Origin: Lactifluus volemus
Taxonomy: Eukaryota; Basidiomycota; Agaricomycetes; Russulales; Russulaceae
Assembly (NCBI GenBank): GCA_022376515.1
Contig: WTXI01000318.1
Span: forward strand, 1 to 40,509
Direction: 5' to 3'
DNA: 40,509 nucleotides
This document shows positions 7,864-18,235 of this stretch, piece after piece. Numbering within the stretch: the stretch's first letter is position 1; the number at the start of each line of letters is the position of its first letter. A model generated the notes under the pieces. The model ran no database searches. It saw only the letters and a list, made by a program, of their open reading frames with translations, and had not been told where the DNA came from. The translations under genes were made by a program, and so were the position numbers.

Positions 7864-8939
7864 ATGGCCCCTCATGTTTCACGAGACCTGAAAGCTCGTA
7901 TCCCAGCCCTTCACTACGAGCATGGCTTTCCTGTCAGGAAGATTTGTGCCATCCTCAACATAAAGAAAACTCTAGTCTATTCCACCCTTCAACTGCATCA
8001 TTCATACGGTGTGACTCACAATATTCATGCTCAGAAACACCAGCGCCGTCGAAATCTCTCATCCATAGACTTGTTATTCATTCATGCTTTACTCGATCAG
8101 CAGCACACCGTGTACTTGGACGAAGTACAACAACAGCTACTCCAGCGCCGTGGGGTCAAGGTCTCCATTCCTACGTTGACTCGCACGCTTCGCCAACTTC
8201 ACTTCACGTACAAGGACATTTCGGGAAAAGCCTTAGAGCGCAACGAGCGTCATCGTGCCGTTTTTATGAATCGCATCGCAGACCTTGTGACAGATCCGAA
8301 CATGTTGATGTTCGGTGATGAAGCCTCAAAAGATGAACGGACACCCAACAGGCGCAAGGGCTGGTCCCGCCAGGGAACCCGATGTGTGCAACGAAAGTGC
8401 TTTGTTCGAGGGAAGAGGTTCTCCATTCTCCCAATCCTTACATTAGATGGTATCATTGCACATGATATCATCGAAGGATCAGTGACGAGTGAGAGGTTTG
8501 TCGAGTTCCTGCGTGAGCTGGTAGTAAGTTTGTTCCCTTCAATTTGTTGTCTCTAGTTGACGTTCCCATAGATACCCCTCGCCAACCCCTACCCTGGGCC
8601 TCGTAGCGTTCTGATTCTGGACAATTGTCGCATTCATCACTCGGAGGAGATTAGACAGCTTGTTGAAGATGAAGCCCGTATGCCCATCTTCTTGAGCGTG
8701 CTCGGGCGAATACTCACCTGTGCTTTCCAGAATGCAAGCTCATCTTTTTGCCTCCGTATTCTCCTGATTATAATCCGATCGAGCAAGCCTTCTCATCCAT
8801 CAAAGCATTTCTGCGGCGGAACTGGCAAGATAAGTCCCTGAGCATCATAGATCGAGCATGTCATAACATCATGCCCGCAAAAGCGACTGGGTATTTCAAG
8901 GCATCCGGCTATATAGTCTAGACTGTCTAGTATTGTAAT
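7864..8939 (+). CDS. Tc1-like DD35E transposase (3 exons, 324 aa)
   Basis: Predicted exons are 7864-8523, 8572-8677 and 8731-8939; the introns are 48 and 53 bp with GT...AG. The first ~60 residues form a helix-turn-helix region (FPVRKICAILNIKKTLVYST). The catalytic triad is D in MFGDEASKDERT, D in LILDNCRIHHSEE and E in PPYSPDYNPIEQ, with 35 residues between the second D and E after splicing. The usual NRRKGW motif is present. The last ~14 codons look frameshifted by one extra A in an A5 run near 8879-8883. In the alternative frame the family-like ending AKATGYFKASGY appears. It is otherwise intact. I use the ATG at 7864 rather than the upstream TTG. Confidence 0.85.
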
Positions 8940-9046
8940 TACTATGTTGTTTGTAAAGATCTTTGATATAGATGTTGTGGGACTGTAAAATGTATATACA
9001 TTGATGATATGAAACATGCATAAGGAAGACGACTCGGAGATTGCAA

Positions 9047-10636
9047 TCAGTTCACATCACCATCACCTTGAACGACAATATAACCTTGGGGTATGGGAAA
9101 CCAGGCGTCGCGAGCCTCGCACTTGAACCACATTTTCTCTCCCGGGACATCTGGGGCATCGAACGCGTCACCTTCGACCATAGGAGGTCCCCAAAATTGG
9201 TTTCCGCCTCCATCATCAAACCTCCTCTCGTATGCAACCAAACGCTTTGCAGGTGGTGCGTCTGGCACTTCCTCATTGCCCCTCTTTCGCTTCGCATCAG
9301 GACTATTCCACCAGGTAACTGCCCCTTCCTTGAGACGTATAATATCACCAGGCTGAATACCAAGCTCCTCGAGGGCTGAGTCTTGAACTTTATGTAAGAT
9401 GTCCAGGCCATAATGTTTATGACGGAGTGTTGATTCGTACACTAAGGCATCAGGAACACCAAGATGGGTTTTTGCATGAGAAAGGAATCGGGTAAGCTGC
9501 GATGGAGATAGTAGCACTGGTGACCGTCCAATGGTGGGGTTAGGGTTAGGCTGCGCACTGCGGGGTAGAGTCCGAGGAGTAGGAGTCAAGATAACTCTAA
9601 TGTCTTTGACAAGCGACACAATGGCTGAGAACTGATCAATCTGGGGTACAGCCACAGGTGTCTGTGTTACGATAGTCCTGGTGTGGGATCGACCTACTGG
9701 ATTCAGAACAGTGGCATGTTTGTTTGGATCGAACGCAATGGTATTTGGCGGAACGGAAATCGAGACTAAGTCAGCGCCATCATACTAAAAGAATTGGTTA
9801 CAACAGTTATTGACAGGAATCATGCAGGCGAAGAATTCATGTACCAGAGCATGAGCCCATTCCTTCAACATGTATGGGGTGAGTGGAAGTGAATAACTCG
9901 CGTCGGATGGGAAGTAGGTACATGAGTTGTCATGGTCATGGCCCCACTTCTTCTCCAGGAGTATGCGGAACCAAGCGAGCTGGCCCTCAAGTTCGGTGAT
10001 GCCATCTCCACCAAAATCGGCCTGTGCGTTGTCCCATCTCAGCGACTGTGAAGGAGAAAAGCCAGTAAACGAACCTCATCATCCTCTTCGTGATTGTCGT
10101 CACCATCATCATCGCTGTTCCTGTCACTCCTGTTGTGCTGAATAATAAGTTGTTAGATCCATGCATAATTGTAAGACAAATAAAAACCTACGTTGAGGCG
10201 ACAAGACTGCTTGACCATCTTCATATCCACTAAGATTTTGACCTTTCTGGGCTGTGCACTCGCCAAGTCCTTGTACATATCGGTCCAGTCTGATTTCGCG
10301 TCTACATCTACAGTATTTGCGGCACTTGTGACAGGATGTGAGCAATGCAGCAGAAAGACAAACAATCACATACGCTTTTGAAGGTGGATAAAGATACTTG
10401 AATGCATATGGCCTCCGCTCTGTGACTTTGTACTTGTCCTGTGAATGCTTGCTTAGGATAGTCTCAAGAAACTCGATGTAGTTATCAGCGGTGAGTTTGA
10501 AGTCGAGTTCTTTATTTTTCATGGTTTTGAGCTCTTTCGATTTACCTTTTCCACCCTTTGTTGTTGAGTAGATAGTAAACTGAGCAACGAATCTAGTTTC
10601 GAAGGTTTCAGGGAGATCATCCGGGGGGACAGACAT
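9047..10636 (-). CDS. accessory protein of the Tc1-like element (5 exons, 457 aa), unknown function
   Basis: Exons on the minus strand are 10374-10636, 10192-10324, 10075-10137, 10021?-9845 and 9784-9047. Introns of 49-60 bp keep a single frame throughout. The protein begins MSVPPDDLPETFETRFVAQF and has a Lys-rich stretch (KGGKGKSKELKTMKNKE). The middle has an acidic tract (SDDDGDDNHEEDDE), then a conserved-looking WFRILLEKKWGHDHD segment. The C-terminal third is helical (QLTRFLSHAKTHLGVP, DILHKVQDSALEELGI), perhaps SAM-like. A basic KRKRG may be a nuclear signal. It lies fully inside the transposon and converges on the transposase. I know similar proteins only as anonymous mushroom hypotheticals. 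Its role in transposition is inference. Confidence 0.65.
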
Positions 10637-10701
10637 GACGCAGATGGAGAGAGCAAAGACAGGGAGATACCGTGACGCACTCTGTGGCTGAGACTGTTTC
10701 G

Positions 10702-10753
10702 GGGTCCTACCAAAAAAAATTTATTCGATTCCGCATATTTATGAAAGTGGCTG
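10702..10753 (-). repeat. right TIR of the Tc1-like element
   Basis: Perfect 52-bp inverted match to 7756-7807, followed by TA at 10754-10755. Confidence 0.92.
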
Positions 10754-10934
10754 TAATTGTGCTTAGTCTGCTTAATCCGAAGTAATTCTCTTAATCTTGC
10801 TTGAGACAATTTTAGCGCACAAAAAATAAGCAGAAAATAAGCAGAAATTTTTTTCCTTAGTGTCCTTAGTGTCCTTAATTCTCCTTATCGAAAAATAAGG
10901 AGTTCTAAGCAAAGCTAAGTGAAATTAAGTAACC

Positions 10935-12660
10935 TTAACTTTTACTGATGATCATAATCAATATATGCCTGCCAGAAGTCCAAGTTTGCCTCTCAACCAT
11001 AGATTCTTTCAAACATGTGTCTTGACATCTGATATAAGAGATTTTGGGGAGATAAGACTGGTTGAAGCAAGAGCTGCAGATGTAGAGGTTGAAAAAGATA
11101 GCAAGAATAAACACAGGCTGATCAGTAGCCTTCCATCTCTTCTCAAGGCTTGCATGAAGGCTTTGTTGAACATGTTCTTCAACTGATGGGTCAGAGTAGA
11201 TTTGGTATAGGTTGCCAAGCATTAAGAGGACATGATCAAGTCAGGTATGTGAAGCTTGCGCCACATTGGCAGCAATTGCGAGTGGCTCAAGATGCATGCA
11301 GATCCTGTATTTGATAAGCCAAGACTAATTATAGTATAACTCAAGATTACTCACTGATAAACTTTTGTCCAAAACTCACTATCATTAACCAGTGTGAGAA
11401 TTGTATTGGCCTTGCGAATATCCTCAGCCTTGGCACCCGCATATCTAGCCAAGTCAATGTGACATCGGAGACAGAGTGACCACATTGCTGGTGACACAGC
11501 TAGAAGGTGTGACAGGGACAGGTAGTAGGCAAGCCATCGTGTGACAACCAGGAGGAAAAGGGCGAGCGCATGTGTACCTGGAGGTTTGCCTATCAATTGC
11601 TTGCTCATAAGCTAGTCATGTGGAAGGCTGTGATTGTTAAACCACTTCATGACCTCCAAAGCCTTGTTGACAGTGTCCTTGAGGTCTGGATTTGCCTTTA
11701 AGTAGTCACCAACCATCAGGTTTACTTGATGTGCCCAGCAAACAAGAACTATGATCTCAATTAGTGCTTCATAAAGAAGCCAACACATTTTCTTCCCATC
11801 TGGGCCATCATCTGTACAATAGGCAATGACTTGAATCCCAAAAGTATTTTGCATATAGCTGATGTCATCTCTTGTGAGCTCATAGAGCCAATCACCAGTT
11901 TTTGGCTAGCCATGCATGTCATGTGTGCGCACAAGATATGCCTACCATAATTGGTGAGGTGAGATAATATGCAGCGTGAGCGTGATGTTGCATTGTCACA
12001 CACCTTATTTTTGACTATCATCATCGACGTGACTACTGGCACCTTCGCATGACTTTTCCAGCAATCGCACTAGCCTGTTGCGAGCTTCCCCCTTGTCTTT
12101 ACCCCCATATCTTGGACTGTCTTGGTTGCTTCTCCCTCTAGAATCTGTCCTCCAAGGTCTTGACGATCTGGCATCCTTAAACCAGGCAAACAGAAGTCTT
12201 GAATGAAGGCCATCCATTCGAAATTTGCAGCTGAGTTCCATGAATAGTCACAGGAAACAAAGAGATGACAAATGCACTCATCTAAGGCCTTTTGTAGCTC
12301 AGCGGGGGTTGGGCCACTGTTAGGGTCTGTCTCTGGTAAGTCATCAGTTTGTGCTCATTTTTGTGGGTGGTAACTGTCTTCAGATAGTGCTGATGGTGTC
12401 ATGAAGCATATAGGAGGATAAGAAGTGGCACAGGGGAAGGGTAAAATAGCTGATGAGGCTGTAGCTTGACCTGGGGTGGATGATGATGCTGCAGGAAGTG
12501 TTTGAGACTCCCAGGTGGTTTTATTGGCTTGGTAAACATTCTTTTCTGTTTCATGGTCTAACAAAGCTTGAACACGAATAATAGGGTCAATTGTTGGGCA
12601 TCTCTTTAGGTGCCCAAGCATACTTGTCAGTTGCCCACAGATAGGCATATTTGGTACCAA
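10935..12660 (-). pseudogene. hAT-1 transposase remnant (BED finger, DUF659-like core, C-terminal part)
   Basis: Pieces lie in several minus frames. 12355-12660 carries a BED-finger tail (CGQLTSMLGHLKRC). 11612-11870 carries IQVIAYCTDDGPDGKK and VCWAHQVNLMVGDYL, typical of DUF659-type hAT transposases. 11351-11608 and 10935-11222 carry later segments, including LEKRWKATDQPVFILAIFFN, typical of the region before the hAT dimerisation domain. The frame changes between KTGDWLYELT and its upstream part and elsewhere cannot all be introns, so the gene is decayed. No hAT dimerisation motif is seen before the element is cut at about 10755. Confidence 0.7.
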
Positions 12661-12724
12661 AGTGAGGGCTATGACATCATTGTGAGTGTGATAGTTCTAT
12701 CAATGAAGAAATAAGCAAACTTAC

Positions 12725-12926
12725 TGTTATGGTTATATGGGCCATCTAGCCCATTTCTCACTGTTTTCTGTCTATTTTTCGCCTTGTGTTATGACCTAGG
12801 ATCCCTTTCCTTGGCCAGCCCCCTCTGTTCGACTTCTAGGGGCTGTGCGTCGCTGTTTTGGACATGTATTTGACTCAGATATCATGACTCAAATCTTGAG
12901 TCAGTGTTCTTGACTCAGATCTTGAG
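12725..12926 (+). repeat. family-Y LTR, segment 1 of 3
   Basis: Starts TGTTATGGTTATATGGG; left flank CTTAC at 12720-12724. It is interrupted at TTGAG (12922-12926) by the full-length Z element and continues at 20597. Confidence 0.9.
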
Positions 12927-13533
12927 TGTTAAGGTTCCAAGTGGGACCTTTGTACGAAGTGTACGATCGTTCGTGAAGTCAAGAACTAGACTTGCAAGAT
13001 GTGCAAGTCAAGATCAAGGGTTCGGTAAAGATGAGACTTAGTAAACGACTAAGTCAAGAGCGTTTCAGAGGTCAAGGGCTTTGGGCTCAGGGTGAGACCA
13101 AAGTGTCAAGAAGTCGTGAAGAGTGATGTCAAGAGGGTTCTCTCAGGTCGGATGCTTCTAGGCAAGACAAGGTTCTAATAGATAGAAGGACTTGGATTGT
13201 GAAACAAAACTGAGACTTAAGGTCTCTAAGGCAGAAAGTACAGGGTTTATATACAAGAAGACGCGGCTATGTGCACAGCCATAGGGGCTGTGACCTTTGT
13301 ACAGCTTTCAGGGTTTGAAACATGTTTCAGGAATCAGCGAGTCATCCTGTGCATGTGGCTGTTACTTGCGGCTGTACAGTGCTGTGTGAGGCTGTGTTGT
13401 GAGAAAAGGTAAGTAGGCGATCTGAAACAAAGTGATCGGCAGTCCATTCACATAAGCAAGAAAGTCATCAGAAATGAGTCAGCAGTCCGAAAATGTATAG
13501 TATGAGTCAGCAAGCACGTGTCAGTCCATAACA
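12927..13533 (-). repeat. 3' LTR of the full-length Z element
   Basis: On + it reads TGTTAAGGTTCC...CAGTCCATAACA. The element side is followed by CCATCCCCCATC, which on the coding strand is the purine tract GATGGGGGATGG. Confidence 0.95.
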
Positions 13534-13567
13534 CCATCCCCCATCTAAGGCGCAGTCCCACCTGCGT

Positions 13568-14914
13568 TTACTCACGGTCAGCAGCATAGTCCCAGTCACT
13601 CATCTCCGCGTTGATCCAGCCAGACGTGGAGCGATCGACACCGTGGCCATACCAAAGGTAAGCCTTCTTGTCGTTGGTGTAGGGACACGACCAATGCCAG
13701 TGAGGGTGTTCTAGGGGGACTCTACAAGAGTCTCCAAACTTGCATTGCTGGTGGGGTTCGTGACATGAAGGGCCCGAATGGCCATAGTCGGCGCACCATT
13801 CACACCATTGGTGGAGGGGGCAGTCGACGTAGACGTGTCCGGGGTTTCGTCGCTTGCATCTACCACAATAGGGCGTGTGGGTGATCCGGGCTGCGGCAGA
13901 ATCAGTGGCGGTTCCACTGCTACTATTGACGACCCGTTCCATGCAAGTCTTGCAGTGAAGGGCACCCTCGCCGTCATGAACTGTACTCCCTGGCCACTGG
14001 TCGTTGTCAGCGTCACCGTCATTATCAAGTGCCCATCCGAGTTCGTCATCCTGGATAGGGGAGACAGATGAGGTGGGCGAGTTGCGGACGTTAGAGGCCG
14101 GTGAGCTTGATAAGGATGGTAACTGGTTGTTTGGCGGGGAGGGGGCGGCGTCGCTCCACGAGAGTCTATCAGGATTGGGGAGGTCCTCGTTCCACGAGGG
14201 CGGTGGGAGGACGGCGAGTGGAGTCCACGGGTGTTCAGAGGGAGGTGCGAGGTAGTCCCAAATCGAACTTGTCGGTTTGGGTTGTTGTATGGCCCACGCT
14301 GCGAATTCGCAGGCCTGAAAGAGTGACTCCCTGAGGGTGTCATCGAGCGGCGTGATTCGCGGGTATAAGGCGGGAGATCGGGGGTCGGGGAGCGGTTTCT
14401 TGGACGCCGTGTATAGTTCACTGGGATAAACGGTGGAGAGGCCGAACGATGATTGGTAGAGGAGTGATGACGGGTGGACTGGGCGGATGGGACGTGGTGC
14501 GGGTAGGTCATATTGGGTTGAGACATGTTGCATACGACGAATTGTGAGGGAAGTAGGTAGTGGTGGTGTGGTGGTGGTAGCGATAGTAGTGGGGATGAAA
14601 GTTGGTGATGTCGTTTCTTGCTGAAGCAAGAGGGTTCTTATAGCTTTTGGTTGAGCTTTGTAAAAGGCTGTGAGCAGTTCTGGAGCGTCAACATTCTCAG
14701 CTGGTTCCCATGTGTTGTGTGCGGCGGAATAGCCTTTCCACTTTAGGAGATATTGCAGTCTGGTCTTGTTCTTTGGTCCGATACGTCTGGACCCTAGAAC
14801 AGCCTCTACTTCATATTCTTCTTCTCCGTCTATAAGTTCCGGTGCAGGCTGTTCGAAGTTCGGACCATGTTCGGGTGTTTCTGTATAGGGGGCAATCAGT
14901 GATGTGTGAAACAC
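13568..14914 (-). CDS. chromodomain fused to 3' accessory frame A (448 aa, downstream of a nonsense codon)
   Basis: The frame is continuous with pol except for TGA at 14930-14932. From the ATG at 14914 it encodes the integrase tail, a chromodomain (YEVEAVLGSRR, LLKWKGYSAAHNTWEP) and a Thr/Pro-rich linker. Next come a conserved DTLRESLFQACEFAAWAIQQ segment and the Cys/His array (YCGRC...CPLHQWCEWC...CHEPHQQC...CRV...CPY). It ends at SDWDYAADRE. The direct fusion of this accessory domain to pol contrasts with family Y, where it is a separate ORF. An ATG restart at 14914 is possible but not shown. Confidence 0.75.
   Translation of the reverse strand: MFHTSLIAPYTETPEHGPNFEQPAPELIDGEEEYEVEAVLGSRRIGPKNKTRLQYLLKWKGYSAAHNTWEPAENVDAPELLTAFYKAQPKAIRTLLLQQETTSPTFIPTTIATTTTPPLPTSLTIRRMQHVSTQYDLPAPRPIRPVHPSSLLYQSSFGLSTVYPSELYTASKKPLPDPRSPALYPRITPLDDTLRESLFQACEFAAWAIQQPKPTSSIWDYLAPPSEHPWTPLAVLPPPSWNEDLPNPDRLSWSDAAPSPPNNQLPSLSSSPASNVRNSPTSSVSPIQDDELGWALDNDGDADNDQWPGSTVHDGEGALHCKTCMERVVNSSSGTATDSAAARITHTPYCGRCKRRNPGHVYVDCPLHQWCEWCADYGHSGPSCHEPHQQCKFGDSCRVPLEHPHWHWSCPYTNDKKAYLWYGHGVDRSTSGWINAEMSDWDYAADRE
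13711..14526 (-). CDS. overlapping frame B ORF of the full-length Z element (271 aa)
   Basis: ATG at 14526, +1 relative to frame A, fully inside it. The product starts MSQPNMTYPHHVPSAQS and is Arg/Ser/Thr/Pro-rich (VNYTRRPRNRSPTP). It then has the more ordered block HLIMTVTLTTTSGQGVQFMT and RLAWNGSSIVAVEPP. It continues to LVESP, overlapping the zinc array of frame A. The ordered block aligns with the frame-B end in family Y by eye (TV, G..VQ.M, A, RL, G, V.P). Function unknown. Confidence 0.5.
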   Translation of the reverse strand: MSQPNMTYPHHVPSAQSTRHHSSTNHRSASPPFIPVNYTRRPRNRSPTPDLPPYTRESRRSMTPSGSHSFRPANSQRGPYNNPNRQVRFGTTSHLPLNTRGLHSPSSHRPRGTRTSPILIDSRGATPPPPRQTTSYHPYQAHRPLTSATRPPHLSPLSRMTNSDGHLIMTVTLTTTSGQGVQFMTARVPFTARLAWNGSSIVAVEPPLILPQPGSPTRPIVVDASDETPDTSTSTAPSTNGVNGAPTMAIRALHVTNPTSNASLETLVESP

Positions 14915-14929
14915 ATCATGGATCTGCCA

Positions 14930-17068
14930 TCAATCTGGGAGTTTGAGGCGTACAACTACCGGTGATATGACTTTGGTGATTGTAAAAGGTCCGTAGCGTT
15001 TCAGGGCTAGCTTGCTGCTAAGGTGCGTCATTTTGAGATTGGTACCTTCGAGCCAGACCTTTTCTCCTATGGCATATTTTCGGTAGTGGCGTTGACCCTT
15101 CTTGTGTTCTGTGCGTTTGTGAAGGAGGGTCTGTGCATGTTTCATCGCTGATCGGGCTTTTTCTCGGATGTTTTTGAGCTCTTCGGATCTTTTGTTGACA
15201 TAGGGTAGATGGCTTGTGATCCGAGAGGTTGCGACGAGAGGGGTGTATCCGATGAGAAGTTCATACGGAGTAAATCCGGTTGTGGCGTTTGGCCATGAGT
15301 TATGGACGAACTGGGCCATGGCTAGAAGTGTGGACCAGTCGTTCATGTAATCATTGCCGTAAATGCAGAGATATTGTTCCACTCGTTGGTTACTTCTTTC
15401 TGATTGACCATCTGTTTGAGGGTGATAGGCGGTACTGATATTTTGTGATATCTTGAGTTTCTGGCAGAGCCCCGTGGCTAGGTGTGATGTGAAGCGGGGA
15501 TCTCTATCAGAGATGATTCTTCGGGGAACACCGTAATTCGGAAAAACATTGGAGATGTACAAGTCGATAACTTCTTCCGTGGTGATCTTTTTTGTACACG
15601 GTAAGAAGATAGCAGCTTTTGTGCAATCGTGATCAACAATCGTGAGGATGGAATCATATCCGTGTGATTCGGGAAGATCCGTGATAAGGTCCATCGCCAC
15701 GACTTGGAAAGGAACATTGGACGCTTCTTGTTCCTGTGGTTCAATGGGAGCAATAGGGGGTTTTGGGCGATGGGTAAGGGGTTTCGTTGACTGGCATGTG
15801 GTGCATCCCTTGACGTATTGTGTGACATACTGCTTGAGTCCAGGCCACCAGAAGTTATGGAAGACTTCTATCATGGTGTTAGCGATGCCTGGATGGCCAG
15901 CGAGCTGATGGTCATGATAACGCCAGAGTATATCTTTCTTCAGTTGGTCATTTTCAGGGACCACCGGAGCGTCCGCTTTCCACCACTGTCCTCTGTGATC
16001 TTGTTCTAGCTGATGTTCTTCGGCCCATTGTTTCATGAGGTTGTCGTTTTCTTTTTGTGCTAGCCAGACTCGTTCTTCAATGGAGTGAAGTTCCATTGCT
16101 TGGACAAAGAGTTTGTCAGGTAATACCACAACGTCTTCATTGTCGTCGTCGCCCTTGGGAATGGCGGGATGTCGTGACAAGGCGTCAGCACGATTTGTGG
16201 CGCCAGGTTTGTGAATGAGTTCGAAATTAAACTCTGCTAATTTGCTCAGATAGCGCGCTACTCTTCGCGCGATGTTGCGTGGTGAGCGATAGAATCGGAG
16301 ATTGTTGTGGTCGGTGTATACTTTAATCGGGAAGGGTGAGGATAGTAACACGTGTTCCCAACGAAGGAGTCCTCTGACGACTGCTAAGAGTTCGCGGTCG
16401 TAAACTGGATAATTTCTTTCTGCAGCGTTGAAGGTATGTGAGTCGTAACCGACTGCCCTTGGTTTGTTATCTTTGTCTCTTTGAAGTAGGACTGCTTCAG
16501 TGGCGTATTGGGAGGCGTCTACTTCAAGTTCAAAGGGTTTTGAGTAGTCGGGTCGGTATAGGACTGGGTCTTCTTGTACGCGTTGAAGTAAAATTTTTAG
16601 GGCATTACTGCACTCATCGGTCCAGTCAAACTTCACCCCCTTCTTTAGAAGTGCAGTAATGGGGCGTGCAATGTCGGCAAAGCCACGGATGAAGGGTCGT
16701 TGAAAGCCAAGGACGCCAAGGGTGCTTCTGACGTCCTCTACTTTTGTAAGGACAGTGGGCCAATTGGCTAGGCCATTTCTTTTTGTTGGATCGATTGTTA
16801 TCTTCCCATCACGGACTTCAATACCGAGGTATTTGACTTGTTCTTTCTCAAAGTGGCATTTCGATGCTTTGAAGAACAAGGAGAGTTCGCGAGCTCGTGT
16901 GAGAACTGCGTGGGTAATTTCCCGAAGTTCTTCTAGGTTGTCGGAACAAATAAGGACATCATCCATATAGATTAGAATGCATCCTGGGTATTTGTTGACA
17001 AGATCGGCGAAGGTGGCATCCATGAATCTTTGGAAGACTGCTGGTGAGTTTCGTAGTCCAAAGAACAT
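14930..17068 (-). pseudogene. pol segment: RT C-terminus, RNase H, integrase (712 aa)
   Basis: The frame opens at MFFGLRNSPAVFQRFM after an upstream frameshift. It contains the RT catalytic YMDD near residue 34, RNase H (FELEVDASQYATEAVLLQ, AERNYPVYDRELLAVV) and the integrase HHCC finger (HHQLAGHPG, CTTCQSTK). The integrase core follows (AMDLITDL, SDRDPRFTS, GQSERSNQ) and then the GPY/F-like KRYGPFTI. It ends at TGA after KLPD. The related copy at 2170-3004 has CGA there, so the stop is a CpG-to-TpG nonsense change. Upstream RT lies in other frames. Confidence 0.88.
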
Positions 17069-18235
17069 TACTTTGGCTTAAAAAGACCATAGGGAGTTTT
17101 AAAAGCGGCTTTCCATTGGTCTTATCTTTGATGCGGATATTGTGATACCCCCATCGAATGTCAAGGGTAGTAAAATATCGCATGCCATGGAGTTGTTCTA
17201 GAAGATTTTCGATGCGGGGGAGAGGGTAGACGTCGGGAATAGTATGTTCGTTAACGCGTCGATAATCTTGAACTGGTCTAGAACTTCCATCTGCTTTAGG
17301 GATAAGGAACCAGGTGACGACCAAGGGGAGTCCGTTTGCTCGATATAGCCTTTCTCCTGATGTTCTTTGAGGAATTTCTTTGTGATTTCTTTTCCTTCTT
17401 CAGTTAACGGATAAACTTTGCAGTTAATGATGTCAGGTGCGTCTGGTTTCAATTTTATCTCCATGTGAATTTTCCTCGGCTAGGAGGAAGCGTTTTGCTG
17501 CTTCTTCGTCAAAGATGAAAGGCATGACGCTGGTATTCAAGGGGTATTCCTTGAACAGCAGCACTGGAAGCCGTGCGTCGTTCAGTGTCCGCAATAGCCC
17601 ACTCTTGGGATTTTCCAGCAGGTTCTAAAGCTCGTGCGAGTAAAACTCGAGCTTTTTCTTTGAGAGCAACTGCTGCGTGGTAATATTGGGACTCGAGGCA
17701 AATCTTCGGGTTTTCATCGTCTAAGGTTCGGTCTTTCCAGTTGAGTCGTGGGTTAAACGTTTCTAGCCATGGATACCAAGGATGACGCGATCCATGCCTA
17801 GGTCTGTGATGAAGAAGTTTTGTAATTCTTCTAGTTTCCCATACGGATGCGTAAGGTGAAAACTTTGTGACTCGTCCTAGTTTGTTTTCTGTTCCATCGA
17901 CGTTAAAGATCTGGATTGGTTTGTCTAGATCTTTTGTTCCTAGTTGCCATCTTTCTGCCGTTCGATGATCGATAAAATTACTGGTAGCACCACTATCAAC
18001 AAGCGCTTTGTCTTCTTTCGTTCCGCCGTTATAGCTTGAATAAATAATGGGACTTCCATTGATGAAATGGCATTTAAATACAAGCTATTGGTACTAAGGC
18101 TCGGATCCAGGCGGTGAGATCAGAGCCCTTTAAAAAGACGGATCTTGGAAAGGAACTCGGCGAGTTTGCCGCGTTCTTCGTCAGACATGGCTTTGAGGGC
18201 TTTGGCACTTCCGCTTTGAGAGTTCTTTAGAGGAA
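17069..18235 (-). pseudogene. protease and N-terminal reverse transcriptase, frameshifted
   Basis: Protease is recognisable from ALVDSGATSNFIDHRT (about 17955-18010). RT palm segments appear in 16959-17324 (WFLIPKADGSSRPVQDYRR, YFTTLDIRWGYHNI) and in another frame as WKAAFKTPYGLF. At least two single-base shifts separate these from the YMDD segment near 17050-17110. More changes lie between protease and RT. Order and content are normal for a chromovirus; the frame is not intact. Confidence 0.75.

Larger units (their letters stand above)
7756..10753. mobile_element. Tc1/mariner-superfamily transposon (2998 bp) with two genes
   Basis: Terminal inverted repeats 7756-7807 and 10702-10753 are identical over 52 bp, with similarity continuing inward. 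TA is duplicated at 7754-7755 and 10754-10755. The repeats start CAGCCACTTTCATAAATATG. Inside are a transposase gene on + and a second spliced gene on -, convergent, with their ends 107 bp apart. Perfect repeats indicate a recent insertion. Confidence 0.9.
7500..12724 (-). mobile_element. hAT-1, decayed hAT transposon (interrupted)
   Basis: A hAT transposase remnant on the minus strand (10935-12660) and two AT-rich segments with repeated AATTAAG/CTTAATT motifs (7630-7750 and 10760-10930) belong together. They were separated by the Tc1-like element. GC-rich sequence at about 7500-7610 with repeated CACGGGC/GCCCGTG words may be one terminus. The other terminus was lost where a family-Y LTR begins at 12725. 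Exact ends are not determinable here. Confidence 0.5.

Noticed and set aside
10046..10074. A 29-bp intron in the Tc1 accessory gene
   Set aside because: Too short. The acceptor GCACAG 24 bp further gives a 53-bp intron in the same phase, like its neighbours.
13778..14334. Three + strand ORFs opposite the family-Z 3' genes
   Set aside because: They are antisense shadows of the overlapping A and B frames. They have no motif and no counterpart conserved in family Y.
14930..14932. TGA in family-Z pol considered as programmed readthrough
   Set aside because: The related copy at 2170-3004 has CGA at the same codon, so a CpG nonsense mutation explains it.
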